A DNA stretch of 64,000 bases, taken from contig NC_087065.1 in NCBI RefSeq assembly GCF_963678635.1, forward strand, positions 61,096,754 to 61,160,753, in the 5' to 3' direction. The notes under the pieces are model-generated. The model saw only the letters and a list, made by a program, of their open reading frames with translations, searched no databases and was not told the DNA's origin. Positions 33,442 through 45,452 of this stretch are shown here, piece by piece (within the stretch, counting starts at the first letter, position 1; each line of letters starts with the position of its first letter). The stretch comes from Symsagittifera roscoffensis (Eukaryota; Xenacoelomorpha; Acoela; Convolutidae). The translations under genes were made by a program, and so were the position numbers.

Positions 33442-34300
33442 TAATTCAAATTTAGTTCAATCAGGATTTGATGAAAAGCATTTGGATTTAACTGTTTTTG
33501 ATTTCAAAATTGTATCCACTTAAATTAAAGGGATTTAATAAAAGTTAACCAATATGCTTTTTTCATTTTATTAAACTAATTTATATTTGTTATAATAATT
33601 TTGTTTTTTGAAACGTTTTTCCTAAAATACTTTAGTTGTCGATGATAATTGGGAAAGTATTCAAGCTGTTGTGCGTTTTGATTGTTTTAGATTTTTGCTT
33701 AACGACGATAACTCGGATTCAAATTTGTACGTAAGCGTATTCAACCATTGAGTACTTGAGCCAAATTTGAAATTTTGAACAAACAATGCCTTTAAAGATG
33801 ACAGCTCTGCCCTTTCCTTAGCTTCAAGGTGATTAATAATAGCAAAGTAAATTGCCGCAGTGTGGTCGTAAAAATCTTTTATCAGAGTTTTTTGAGTTTT
33901 TCAAACTCAAAACTGGTGCTTGATTGAGAAAAAATTTGCACTTCCATTTTAAAATCGTTTTTAAAAAACCAAAATTATATATTTTTTTTGAGTTTATGTA
34001 AAAATCTATCATTCAAAATCAATATTTGTTTGCGTACTATCATTTTTTAAAATCTTTTGTGGTTAGAAGCTGTGAAAATATACCAAAAACGCACCTTTTT
34101 CCAACATTCATTATTACATTCACAACCATCTCTTGGAACAGTTATTCCAAACTGAGGAATGTTGATTGTTTGAGCGTTGATGCTGTAAACTTGATAAAGT
34201 TTGTTATCATGGTAACTTTTTACGGCAATAAAAATCTCAGTTCGATTCCAGTAAGATCAAAATTTTCAGCAAATTTTGAAAAAAAGTGTCATTACGCGGC
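33442..34300. other. Intronic AT-rich DNA, nothing recognised
   Basis: Short open frames without motifs. Ends at a (TG)n tract of about 9 units at 34315-34332. Confidence 0.4.
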
Positions 34301-34314
34301 AATTAATTTTTTTT

Positions 34315-34460
34315 TGTGTGTGTGTGTGTGTGTACGTTCCTGGATTCCAGAGACAAGTCTTTAATCATGTTAAAATCGTTGTCGGAACGATCAAAGAAAT
34401 CGAAACAAAAAAAGAAGAACAAAGGGAGCGCCTTTGTCGCGGAATCTGCGTTCGTTTCCC
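34315..34460 (+). repeat. R4 interspersed repeat, copy
   Basis: GTACGTTCCTGGATTCCAGAGACAAGTCTTTAATCATGTTAAAATCGTTGTCGGAACGATCAAAGAAATCGAAACAAAAAAAGAAGAACAAAGGGAGCGCC closely matches 44.41-44.52 and 53.31-53.43 kb. The class is unknown and no coding capacity is seen. Confidence 0.75.
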
Positions 34461-35094
34461 AAAAAAAACAGTTTGGCCTCGTAATGGTAGATTTTTTAGA
34501 AAACTATTCTAGATTTTACGATCTCTGCTGAAACTACAGAATTCTTCGTGTTCTACTCTCAAAAAATCAAAAGATATGCTCTTTTAAAATAATTTTGTCA
34601 AATATTTCTTCAAATAATCCTGCTTTTTCGAACCTAAAGAACATAAAAATCAACAAAAAGTCATACAATTGATTAATTTAACCTTGTTAACAATAACAAA
34701 AATTGGAAAAGCATAATGTTAAAAATAATTGTTTTCTATTTTAAAATTTTTCAAGTCTAGCTCGTTTTTTGTATTATCGTTTTTGAGACTCTTCTGCTAG
34801 TCGGTACACAGCCCTTTCAATCTCAAAAAAAAATCGTTTCAGTTGACTTGGAGTAAGCATACAAAATCTGGTCGCCGCTTTGTTGAACATCACAATGAAC
34901 TTTTTAACCGACAGTGAACATAAAACAAAGAAAAGAGTGTTAATCTGTCTCAAATCAATTCAAGTTATAACTTTTTTTTGGAAAAATGAAAAAAAAAATT
35001 ATACAAATTTAACGTCTAATAGCGTAATAATAACCACATGGCAGGTCTGAAACCAGTTTTTAATGATTTTGGGTCCGCATAATTTGCCGCTAAG

Positions 35095-35925
35095 AAGCAA
35101 TGCGACAAATTATTCGACCTCGTTCGACCTATGGTTTGGCCCTGTTGGACTCTATCGACTCATTATTGACTCGTCCTCGACTTATATTTCTCGGCCGAAA
35201 TCGGGTATGTTTTGACTGTTCTCAAATTGAGTTTCGACTGTATTCGACTTATGTTTCGGCTGTGCTCGACCTATGTTTTGAGTTTCTCGCCTGAAATCGG
35301 GTATGTTTCGGCTGTGCTTGACTTAAGTTTCAAAGATGTTTGACCTGAATTTTGACTGTGCCCGACCTATGTATAGACTTTTTTCTTATTTGTCAAACAA
35401 CATGAAAAAACTGAAAAAAGATTATCAATGATTTTTCAATAAGATGCTTCTACTGAAAAAAAAAGCTATAAGAATCAGTAACATGCGATGTTTTTTCGTC
35501 AAAATTTAAATTTACCAAACTTATTATTTTATTTTGCATTTGTTTTCTTTACAAATCTTGACGCAACCTGTTGGTCTGAAAATTGAACCTCTGAAAATTT
35601 TTGGTGGAAGTTTTTCCTTGCCGCAGGAACCCTTAGATCTCAAAAACAAAAAGGTTACCTTTGAAAGGTTTTTTTTCTTTGTAAGCATTTCATCTCAAAG
35701 AATTGTTACAAGTTGCAACTTTCGAACTAAAGTTTTTTCTGAGCTGGCTCTTTTTTGTCCAGTTTCCAGTTTCAACATTTTAAATTTTTCAATAAATTGA
35801 AAAAAAAATAGGTTGTGCTTGGCCTATGTTTTGACAAATCTTGACCTATGTGCGACTTTCTTAACCAAAATTAGGTATGTTTGGACCGTGCTCGACCTAT
35901 GTTTCGATACTCTTGATCAAAGCTG
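35095..35925. repeat. Dispersed minisatellite, TCGACCTATGTTT(C/T)GACTGTGC units
   Basis: Dense between 35115 and 35375 and again at 35815-35915, separated by non-repetitive sequence. The units are the reverse complement of those at 7975-8170. Confidence 0.75.
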
Positions 35926-36079
35926 GATAATTGCGAGGCCAACTTGTACACTAGACATCAGATAAACAAAAATTTGGTTTCTGTAAGACAGTAAATCCAA
36001 AGGCAATTATTCAAACATGTTTCAAAATGCAAGTGGATTCCTTTTATGAAGCTTTCGCGTTTAATTACCTAAACGACAA

Positions 36080-37150
36080 TTTTTTTGGCACATTTGTTTT
36101 TTTTGCAGATTGCGCAACAAGCGAAGAAAACTGGAATCCGCAATAATAAGCGAAGACCGCAAAATGAAAGTGATTTCTGAAAACGTAGGTAGAATCCGCA
36201 ATGAGTTTTGAACGGAGTCTGCGGATGTGAGCTGAAATATGAGCGGATTTCACAAGTTGTGAGCGCATTCCAAATTTTTTTTATTATTCTGAACTAAACC
36301 AGTTCTTGCATAAGAACAATTAAAAACTAGAGCTTGGGTTAGTATATTCCAAATCTGAAAACTAAAAGCAGCTACTTAACCATTATCGTGGTATACATCA
36401 ACAAATTTTATTTCCTTGTTTATTTAAAAGTTTGACTGTAAGCTTCTTAGTATTTAGGATAAATATCCCAGCACGCTGTCTTAGTGAGAGTTTTTCGGGA
36501 AATCCATCATAATATTGAATGTGCAAATTGTTATTTGCGAATAGCGAGTTTTTGTTCTGACTTGGCAGTATGTATAAGATTATAGCTCTAAAGTTTGACC
36601 TAATTATTCTGTTTTTCTCTAAAGTTCGACATAATAATGTTGCATCATTAGCATATCAAATTATCTTTCCATGTTTTTTCGAACCAATTTTTGATCTGCT
36701 ATCCACAACTTTGAATTGAGTTTTGGATTAAACTTGGAATAAAATAGGAATCTTGAATAAAATTAGTTTGAAAATATTGCAATCTAGACCGAACAGAAAT
36801 GAATTTGAAATTGAATTTGCTTATTTCACTCAATTGTTTGTGTATTTGAGATTGGAGATTTATTTTATTTTTGGTAATCATTTTGCTGTTTCACTAATGA
36901 CCCACAAAAAAAATTAAATTCAAAATGTTTTATGTTTATTTTTAATATTGGAGTCCGCAAGCAAAAGGCGGAGTCGGCTTCCAGTTCGCGGATTCCACTT
37001 ACAGTTGCGGATTCGGCGACAGCGTATTTCTACAAACCGTTCCACATTCTGCAACTTTGTATTGGATTTCCCAAACTCGTCTATTGTTGGAGCGATCGTG
37101 AGCAATACAGTGTTCTGACAATTTGTTCGTGGAATCCAAAATATTTTCCC
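36080..37150. repeat. R3 minisatellite-like arrays
   Basis: Clusters at 36110-36260 and 36950-37140 of GGAATCCGCAA-, GCGGATTCCAC- and GGAGTCCGC-type units, separated by about 650 bp of AT-rich sequence. Same unit as at 15 and 47.7 kb. Confidence 0.55.
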
Positions 37151-37554
37151 TCACAAAACTGTCGCCGTAACTTCACACGCAAAATTTCAGTACCCACAGC
37201 AACCATATCAACCAAAAAAAGCGCAGCATATAATTAATGGAAAAAATTGATCAAATTGCATTTCAGCAGCCCATACTTTTCAATCAACTTGATTCGAGCA
37301 TTATCGTTTCTGATCCGTTTAAATTTTTGCAAATTAGGCTGAAACAGTTAAAACACCCCAACGCACCTTCAGAAGGCTATAGTAAAACATTTACGGTCTT
37401 TTATACTATTCTCTTTTTAAAGATAGCTAGTTTTGAAGTGTCCTACATAAAAAATTATTCAACGGTTAAGTATATGTGAATTTTAGAGCAAGTGATGAAG
37501 AATTTTCCTCTCTGGCAAAAGGGGGGAAAGTTGAAGAAATCCACATTTACTCAC

Positions 37555-37716
37555 AATGGATCTTCGAACAACATCGTGCTCCAAAGGCAACACCTCTTTG
37601 TGCGTGATCATCTTGTTCCAAATACAGCATGAAACCCAGAAGTATCCCCAGAGCAAAGCAAAAGAAATGGTCTGCCAATATGGTAAATCTTGCGTACTTG
37701 ATTAGCCCGGGAGTTT
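37555..37716 (-). CDS. Multi-pass membrane protein, exon 2
   Basis: 162 bp between the acceptor AATAACTTTCAG and the donor GTGAGTAA. The first two bases complete the codon begun by exon 1 (YSPQT-E-TPGLIK) and the last base begins the codon completed by exon 3 (KIH-C-IKLGF). It encodes a short extramembrane stretch, then a hydrophobic span (FFCFALGILLGFMLYL), then a polar loop with an acidic pair and a dicysteine (EQDDHAQRG, RCCSKIH). GC-rich relative to the flanks, with no stops. The function is not recognised. The neighbourhood is introns loaded with repeats, and it lies 1.06 kb from exon 1. Confidence 0.8.
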
Positions 37717-38773
37717 CTGAAAGTTATTTAAACAATTAAATTTCACCAAAAAAGTACAGAAAAAATGACATCAAATCAAAAAATGACTTACAACAGCTAC
37801 TTTTGGGGGTTCGCAAACAAGGTTGGATTTAGCAATTTCAGGTTAGAATTATATTAATTTCAAGTTTTTGTCAGATTATCCTTCCACTCAAAGTTTTATT
37901 TTTTGTCATTTTAGTTTTCACAACAACAAGGATCGTTTAAACCTTTTTTTTGTTGTTGCTTGTAGAAATTTGCATGGCTTAGTCGCGACTGATATGTGCG
38001 TAAACAAGTATTGAAAAATTATAAACTGGGTCTACAGGTTTATAAATTATAAATCTGTAGAGCCGGTGGTTTTTTTAGAATCCAGATCGCTTGAGTAAAC
38101 TCAATTTGTTGATTACTTGAAAACTATTAGTTTTTTATCATAAAATTTTTAAAAAGCGAGTGAATACATTATCAACGGCATAACGCTTAACATTTTTGAG
38201 TACGGCTCAAAAAATGAGGGGAACTTGATGATTGCTTTGCAGCTCGAAAAATCAAATCTCTCCGTTCTCTATAAACAAATATCACTCAAAATGTCTCTGG
38301 AGAAGCTGAGTAGCCTAGTTTTGAAGCCTAGCTTTTGTATCCTAGCTTTTATAGTCCTCTTCTTCCCTCTCCCACTCTCACCTCCCTTACCAACCCCCCC
38401 CCCCCCCCCAACCCCACCCCTTCCCGCCTCTTTAAGCGCGCCTCCTATAAGCTTTTTTATGGCGCGACGAATGGTTTTGCAAGTTGAAAATCAAGTCTTA
38501 AAAAAAATTCAAATCGCTTTTTTTATACTGCACGACACCATTTTGTAAAAATAGGAAACCATAAAAAAGTAGAAAAATAGGAAATCATAAGAAAAAAAAT
38601 TGAAGCATTAGAAAACTATAAGTTATTTCGCTCAATCTGCATTTATCCTGAATATGATACTATCTGGTTTTGTTTATCTTTTCAGATCAATTTCTGGAGG
38701 TAGCATAATGAAAGCCATTACAAAACAGCTGATTAACCGCACAAAAATAGCCTACGAATTCTTTTTAACCTAC
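37717..38773 (-). other. 1.06-kb intron 1 of the membrane-protein gene
   Basis: Donor GTAGGTTA (exon 1 side) and acceptor AACTTTCAG. Contains a 14-base C run at 38396-38409 within a CT-rich patch. No other feature. Confidence 0.7.
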
Positions 38774-38918
38774 CTGTTTGAGGAGAATAATCTACACCAT
38801 ACTCGCAATCACCGTAGCAGTCTTCCCACAGCTTCAAATGGGCCGAAATTGATAAAGCAAAGCTGCAAGCAAGAAACGCGAGGCCAATTATGGGCACAAG
38901 TTTTCTGGTCAGCAACAT
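38774..38918 (-). CDS. Multi-pass membrane protein, exon 1 with start codon
   Basis: The start chosen is the ATG at 38918 because it directly precedes a basic N-terminus and signal-anchor-like helix (MLLTRKLVPIIGLAFLACSF). The frame stays open further upstream, but that part is A/T-rich and looks like 5-prime UTR. After the first membrane segment comes a segment with two cysteines and acidic residues (WEDCYGDCEYGVDYSPQT), probably extracellular. The exon ends at CAAACAG then GTAGGT, phase 1. Joined with exons 2 and 3 it gives 603 coding bases, 200 residues. I predict three or four membrane spans with a Gln/Asn/His-rich cytoplasmic tail. Size and layout recall small tetraspan families (claudin-, MARVEL- or clarin-like), but I see no diagnostic motif and name none. 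No promoter element was identified. Confidence 0.75.
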
Positions 38919-38999
38919 TTTAGTTTGCTTGGACAACTTTTTTGGATTGAAAAAAAAACGTCTTCTTGTGTATTTGAGCAACGGTACGCAAAAATCTGC

Positions 39000-39960
39000 T
39001 GTAACAAGTAAATCAGTAGTTATTGTTGAATAAATACCATTCAATAAAAGAAAACCATTATAAAATACCATTCAATAAATTAAATCGGAGTTTAAACCAA
39101 TATACCAAAGACTTGATTCTTCTCTTATGAGTTTTCATGTTGTAACTGTTTAAAGTTTTATTTTAATTCATTAGTTTACGTACTAAAAAGTCAGTAATCG
39201 CGGTAACTATGAGTTTTCTCTGTAAGAAATGTATCGGATCTGCATTTTGTTATCTCCCTTTATTTGAAAAAAAAAAGCTGAAATTTGTTACAAGACAAAT
39301 TCGTATATGCTCAAGAGTTCAACTCTTTCTTAATAGGATGGGGGGGGGGGAGATTGATTTGACAACGTACCATAGGGGAGCGCGGTTTGGTAAAGATCCA
39401 CTATCTCTAATTTACGTGCTAGAACTCACATGATAATCTATTGCTATTTGTTTTCCATACCAGTTGCGAAGAAGCCAAAATGCAAAATGGATGAAAACTG
39501 ACTCGTCTACGATTTTTGATATTGACAAAGCTTAAAAAAATTTAAGATCATTTATCCACGAGGAAAGGACCAACATACGAGATGTACAGCTCATTACGGC
39601 GAACCGCTGTTGTGCCCCTGTTTAAGCTTTTGTATCCTAGCCGTTTATTTATTTGGACTGCAGTCAAATCGAATACAATTGTAATCCAGTATGGGCTAAA
39701 TTAGGATGCGAACTAGAATTTCCACTATGGAAGCCAGAATTACCCATTTTAATACCAACTTTTTTTACACTCCGCATCATAATTTTTCGTGCCATCTTAA
39801 TACGTGGTAAACAATTGTTGAAAGACAAAAGTTGGCCAAATTTTTTCGCACCCCTTAGTTTTGTTGAAAAATGTCACAAGCTGCGCGCAAATGATTCTGT
39901 TTACGATTGATATAGCAGGTACCTGTCCTAACTTGATTGACAGTCAGTGTTTAACATTCT
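39000..39960. other. AT-rich DNA between the membrane-protein gene and a dead transposon
   Basis: Short frames only (85 codons at 39653-39910, no motif). A ten-base G run at 39342-39351. No supported feature. Confidence 0.4.
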
Positions 39961-39962
39961 TC

Positions 39963-40926
39963 ACTCACGCGGGATTATCGAGTTAGCGAAAGAAAAACAT
40001 CCAAATGGTTTTTCATATCGCCGAATCAGCCAAGAACTGAAGTTACCAAGATCAACACTGCAGTGTATGGTCTAGAATGACTACTCAAGAGTGAAAGCAA
40101 AGAGGGGACCCAAGCATGTGGCCGTTGGCTTCAAAAAACTGTGTATAAAACGATGCATTGCTCTACTGAAAAAACGAAAAGAGAGGGTGACAGCCTCAAG
40201 AGTCCTGAGGGAGATAGCCCTCAAAATCAGCAGAAAAACCGCTCATCGGGATTTATCCGCTGAAAGGTTGACTAAACCAAGCACTGAACGCCCCAGCATT
40301 GAAAGGTTGACTAATTCAAAAAAACTGGATGAAGTCGTCTTTACGGATGAAAAAAAAGTAACCTAGACGAACCCGATAACTGTTGTTCCTGGATGGAGGC
40401 AAATCAGCAAGTTTACCTCAATAACCGTCAATGTTGGGGTGGTTCCTAAATGGTATGGGTTATGAATTTTTCGACCGGTCACATTTTTGTCAAAACGATA
40501 TCTGGTTGAACAATTTCAGACACCTAAATCAAGCTTATGAAAGACACTGCCATCCTTTTAAGCTTATGAAAGACACTGCCATCCCAACAGACATTCTCCT
40601 CGATGGTTTCGTTCTGCAACAAGACAATGGCAGTATTCATCTTTCAAAAAAAAATTTGGACTTTTTGAGGAGACAGGAATTGAGTATCTACCTTGGCCCG
40701 GCAGAAGCCCGGACCTCAGCATTATAGAAAACGTTTAGAGCATGTTGAGTTCAAATGTTTATGATAGTCCGCAACCGAAAAACAAACAAGAACTGGAAGA
40801 AAGAGTTTTTCAAGCCGTAGACCACATGAAAGCCCATCTTTCTGAATATTTAAAAAGTCAATTCTCATCGTTGCATAGTCATTTCTTTTCATGTGATCAG
40901 AAAAATGGAATTAAAGTTTCTCACTG
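39963..40926 (+). pseudogene. Tc1-type transposase pseudogene
   Basis: A degraded DDE transposase of the Tc1/mariner superfamily. The order of pieces is: a helix-turn-helix segment (GIIELAKEKHPNGFSYRRI, then SQELKLPRSTL) with an in-frame TAG soon after; a second DNA-binding segment (RKERVTASRVLREIALKIS, then RKTAHRDL); the first catalytic Asp in VVFTDEKKVT followed by a stop; a frameshift near 40430 (VNVG then WFLNGMGYEFFD); the second Asp in VLQQDNGSIHLS; and SPDLSIIENV-stop-S, holding the third catalytic residue Glu in the IEN motif. The C-terminus follows (PQPKNKQELEERVFQAVDHMK). Stops and shifts make it inactive. A CAGTACTGTA string at 41434-41443 could be one transposon end; its partner was not found upstream. 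GC is higher than in the flanks. Confidence 0.9.
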
Positions 40927-41509
40927 ACTTTTTTTGAACATTTCTGAAAAGGTACGAAAAAATTTGGCATACTTTTTGCGTTCAATTGATAAAATTACAT
41001 GTTGGTCTTTTTCAACCTCTTTGACTTCTCCTGAAATAAGTCGTTTTACGAAAATTTGTTCAAAATGAATTTTGATTTTCTAAGCGGCTTCATGAAATTT
41101 GTATGAAAACATGTGTGAACATGTCAACAGGTTTTACCTCATTTCTTGCTGTTAAAAGTTGAGATGTCTTTACCAGACAATTTATTGTTATTTATTTCAT
41201 TGGGTCAAACCGTTAAGTCTTACATTAAATGGGGAAAAAACTGATCTAAATTTATATGAAATGGCCCTGTAGTTGCTGCTCATCAATAAAAAAACCAACA
41301 GAACGAACCGTTTTGCGGCTGTAAATTTTTAAATCATTGAATTTTGGTAACGCCACGAATTTTCAAAAATTTTTGAGTCTGGTAAAACCTGAAAAAAGCT
41401 AATTTTGGTTTTTTCTATACATTTACTTTAATCCAGTACTGTATGATATTGTTCAATACAAGCAGCTGTGAAAACTTTGTGAACTGCAAAACCCCGCATA
41501 CAAAATAAC

Positions 41510-41755
41510 CAAGACTGCTCTTATCAGGGCAAACCTTCTGTATGTTCCGGCTGTCCGGTCTCGAATAGTTTTTGCTAAAAAAAATTTTGATAAGGTATGA
41601 AATTTAAGCTGGATTTTAAGAATCGTGTTTGAAATTAAAAGACCAATTCGCATGTCACAATTGAATTTGGAACAATTTTGAGGATAATCCGCCGCACGCA
41701 AAATTATGCGCGATAAAATTTTAGCATCAAATTATCACAGCGCGCAGAAAAGTCT
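41510..41755 (-). mobile_element. Fragment of the second Helentron-like subfamily
   Basis: The plus strand begins CCAAGACTGCTCTTATCAGGGCAAACCTTCTGTATGTTCCGGCTGTCC, a worn hairpin end with box. It then has subfamily-2 interior (GACCAATTCGCATGTCACAATTGAATTTGGAAC, GCACGCAAAATTATGCGCG). The other end is absent. Confidence 0.5.
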
Positions 41756-41829
41756 TAGGAAAGTCAAGTTGTGAGCGCGCCCTTTCTAAGAGCAAGCAAA
41801 ACCATTTGATTAATCACCATCGTTCGAAG

Positions 41830-42490
41830 CCACATTTGACATTAAATACTTCAGAAGGTACTTTTTACAGAAATTTGATATCTGCGATTCTTTTAATTTC
41901 AAATACTTGCTCAACTTTTTCAGTTGTTGATTTTTTTTTACAGGTATCAACATTATGACTTCTGAACAAAAATTGGTTATTTTTGCATAATATAGTTTTC
42001 TCTCCAAAGAGAAATTGTTTCTTTAATTAGCAAAAAAACGGAAAATGCACAGCAAAACAGCAAAACAAAATCAGTTTACTAAACCATGAAAACAATTAAA
42101 TTATATAAAAAACCATTGTCACTAAAACCTTCATTACATGAAATTTTTTTCTTTTGGTTATTTATGATCTTTTGTGATAATTTTTGATGTTTTTGCTGAA
42201 CTTAGATTCTAAATCTCTAAATGCTGAGACCCAAAAAACCAATCATGCAGCTAATTTTTTAGGAACTGCTTTTGTTGAACTTCATTTTTTTGCTTGGACA
42301 AATATCAGCTTTTGTCACATTCTTTCTTTGTACTGTTGTTCTACAGCAACTCTCCTAGTTAGCAAAAAAAAATAAATATTCGAAATTTTAGCTTTATAAA
42401 TTTGTTGTAGAATTTTTCTTACCAGTCTTATTATGTCCATTAGCACAATTTTCATTTGTTGAAATAACCGGGTTGACAAAAATTACTTAT
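41830..42490. other. AT-rich DNA, nothing recognised
   Basis: Short frames only, no shared repeat. Confidence 0.4.
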
Positions 42491-42499
42491 CATATAATT

Positions 42500-43560
42500 T
42501 TCGTAAACGAAAAAAAAGCTTATAATACTCTTTCAAACAATTTCATAGAGCAAAAGTAAGTGTATGAAAATAACAAAGAAAATTATTTTTTCTATTTTAT
42601 GAAATTTTATAGCAAGCATTTTTTCCATTCTATGAAATTGCATGACAAGCATTTTTGAATAAATGGAAATACTTAAAAAAATTTTTTTGAAATTTTGTGT
42701 TACATCGGAGACACTAACCAAGGATTTTTTGTCATAAGAAAATCCTGAGATTAACTGGCATTTACCACGCAGATAAACTGAACATGGTGATTTTAGCCAT
42801 GCAAGTTATATTTGACATTTTCACATGGAGTTATATACCAAAAATGTAACCTTTTGTAAATGGCTAGATAATTTTTAGTTAAAATTATTTAAGCAAATGA
42901 AACAAAAAAAAAAAATCGTGTTTACAAAATAAAAACATTTTTGTGATTTTTGGACTTTTTGGGTAAAAACTCATCCTGGACTACGTTATAAACACAAAAT
43001 GTCAAATTTTGCATGCCAAATTGTTTTCGCAAAATTTATTATTTGAGCACAAAGGCAAATTTCCAACCAAAAAAGAGATTAAAAATTTTTTACCTCAAAT
43101 TTGTAATTTTGTTAATGAAAAAATGCATATCATACAATTTTCATACATGAAAACTATATGACAAACAATTTTTGACCGAAATTACAATCAACCGAAATTA
43201 CAATCATGTTATTGATTGTCAAAATGCCCACTACCTTAGATATAATAATTTAAAACTATTTAAAATTACCCAGCTACGTTCTTTGGTGATTTATGAAAAT
43301 TTTATTACTTTTATGACAAAATGATTATCTTGAAAATTGCATGATAAGCTTTTTTAATCCAAAATTTTGAATCATTTTTTTCATGACCAAAAAGCTTCAA
43401 AAAAGAAAAGCAATTTACCAAAAATTTTCATTAGAAATTCTTAAACTTTTTTATAAGTTTTGTATGAACTTTTTGTGACCAGCATTTTTTCCATAGACTT
43501 CTTGTATGAAACTGTATGACAAGCATTTTTTGTTTATGGACGGCAAATCGGGTTATAAAT
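42500..43560. repeat. R2 interspersed repeat, longest copy
   Basis: Contains the full set of family strings: CTATGAAATTGCATGACAAGCATTTTTG, CATTTACCACGCAGATAAACTGAACATG, AAACTCATCCTGGACTACGTTATAAACACAAAATGTCAAATTTTGCATGCC and GTATGAAACTGTATGACAAGCATTTTTTG. Related order is seen at 10.5-11.45 kb. No terminal repeats identified, no coding frame. Confidence 0.5.
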
Positions 43561-44385
43561 ATATTGAATTTGGAGCAACAAGACTAAGCAACTTCCAAAA
43601 TAGCTTTTTAGGGATACTTTATATAATAAAAATTCATTGATTAGCGAAGTTTTTTGTCCTTTTTGTATCGTTTTTATTTTTTGATGCTGAACAAAAACTT
43701 TCCATCACTTTTTCTTTGGAACTATTAAAGAAACGTAAGTTTTCTATTTCTCCGAAAAAAAATGGGAGAAAGACAGCATCCTAGACCTTAATTGTTGCTT
43801 TAAAAAATGGGAGAAAGACCTTAATTGTTGCTTTAAAAAATAATGTTCGGGTATCAAGCCTACACTCTGATTATCCCGAGTGCCCTCTAATGCCGATCAA
43901 AGTCTTTTTGTTTAAGTTTTCAACCTACTTTTGGCCGATAAGAAAATAAGCAGAATGATCAGTTTTGAAACATTGCGAAATCGAAGTCGGGTATTGCCGA
44001 TTTTAAATGAAAATGAAAAAAAAAAAATATTGTATCGAATTGTACAGAAAAACTGTGATAATTGCTGTTATATTTCATTTTCAGTTAAGAAGACTTCGGT
44101 TTTGCGCAAAAATTTGTTAGCTAATAGGAATGTTTAACTATTTTGATTTGAAAAAAGTTCTCCGTCTGCGGCTCCTGCATCATGAGATAACCCCCCGATC
44201 ATAGTACGTTCTAACATATTTAGCCTTCATTTTTGCCGATTTCTGCTTGAAGTTTATCGTCAATTCCATTCTGAGCTTCCTGCTGATAAACTGTTAAATC
44301 AAAATATTGATCAACGGCCGTATGTTTTCTGCCAAAAATAGCCAAATATTTAAATCACGCAATAGGTTATAAAAAAACCATTACG
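43561..44385. other. AT-rich DNA with a small direct repeat
   Basis: AAAAAATGGGAGAAAGAC and ACCTTAATTGTTGCTTTAAAAAATGGGAGAAAGACC are repeated back to back at 43750-43840. Nothing else recognised. Confidence 0.45.
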
Positions 44386-44389
44386 AGTT

Positions 44390-44550
44390 CAAACTGTGCA
44401 CTTGATAGGCGCACAATTTGGTGTGTGGAAGTCTCTGGAATCCAGAGCGAAGTCTATAATAATTTTAAAAATTTGTCGGAACAATCGAGTATAACAAAAA
44501 AGAAGAACAAAGAGAGTGTGCTTGTTGGAGAATCAGCTCACAAGTTCACA
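44390..44550 (+). repeat. R4 interspersed repeat, copy
   Basis: GTGCACTTGATAGGCGCACAATTTGGTGTGTGGAAGTCTCTGGAATCCAGAGCGAAGTCTATAATAATTTTAAAAATTTGTCGGAACAATCGAG then AAAAAGAAGAACAAAGAGAGTG. The best-preserved start of the family. Confidence 0.75.
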
Positions 44551-44739
44551 AAGCATACAGTTTGGCCTACTTGTAATGACAAACGTAAATAAAAGGTGAA
44601 ACAGAAAAAAGTCTCAAGTTTTCAGAACACCGAACGAAAATTTAGCCTAAATGTCAGCTACCGGGTATTCTTCTTCCCGAATTGCAGGATTTCGTCTTGA
44701 ACGCAATAGTGTTTTTTAAGCACCCGAACTCAGTAAAAA

Positions 44740-45021
44740 GAGAAAATAATCGATTATATTATTAAAATGTAACAAAATTACAATTAATTATAAGCGCCAA
44801 TTTTAAATGTTTAAACGATCTATAACCCATCATAATGATAACATTTTTGGTGAAAATTCAATAAATTATAATCAATTATAATTTTTCCAAAAATCTCTTA
44901 TAATCTAATATAATCTATTATAATATATTTTAATGCCCTTTTCTATCAAAATATTGTTTTTTAAGAAAAATGAAATATTAGGGATTGTAATTTAGCTATT
45001 CTGCATGAAAACACAGTAAAA
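44740..45021. repeat. Cluster of ATTATAATCGATTATAAT-type palindromes, left part
   Basis: Repeated short palindromic strings: ATCGATTATATTATTA, ATTATAATCAATTATAAT, TATAATCTAATATAATCTATTATAATATA. The same kind of sequence resumes at 45560-45770 on the other side of a hAT MITE, so one AT-rich cluster was probably split by the insertion. Confidence 0.6.
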
Positions 45022-45415
45022 ATCTAGGGGCGGATATGAGATTTTCTAGAAGGGTGGAGGCAGATTTTCAAAAAAGTTCCAAAAAAGTTTAGGTCGATCA
45101 AATTGATTTTCCGAGCTCTTCCCAAGCTCTTAAAAGACCCTGTTTTGATTATATTTTGTGTGCTGCAGACAAACTTTGGAAGAAATAGGCCAAAAACGGC
45201 TTTTTTAGGCATTTTTAGGAAAAATTTCACCAAAAAATTGCGTTTTTTCGGCGCGCGCTCCCCCTTAAAATTAGTTTTCATTGGCGCCAAAGGCTCCGTC
45301 ACCAAAAATGGATATCTCAAAACAGCACAAAGGGGGACCCTTTCTTTGTGTAGGCAGGGGGTCGAATCCTGAAAAAAGGCGTCGACACCCCCCCCCCCCC
45401 CCCGTCCGCACACCG

Positions 45416-45452
<37 letters not shown>

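Larger units (their letters stand above)
24930..37554 (-). other. 12.6-kb intron of the membrane-protein gene
   Basis: Bounded by the donor GTGAGTAA (37549-37554 on the minus strand) and the acceptor ending CATTTCAG at 24930. It holds Helentron-like copies, a hAT MITE, two local duplications, the 130-bp satellite and several minisatellites. No exon belonging to another gene was recognised inside it. Confidence 0.65.

Noticed and set aside
34276-34531. Cysteine-valine-rich frames
   Set aside because: They translate a (TG)n microsatellite and the adjacent R4 repeat.
38396-38409. C run in intron 1 as a regulatory G-quadruplex
   Set aside because: It is a single homopolymer in a CT-rich patch. 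The sequence gives no spaced G-tract pattern that would support a specific structure.
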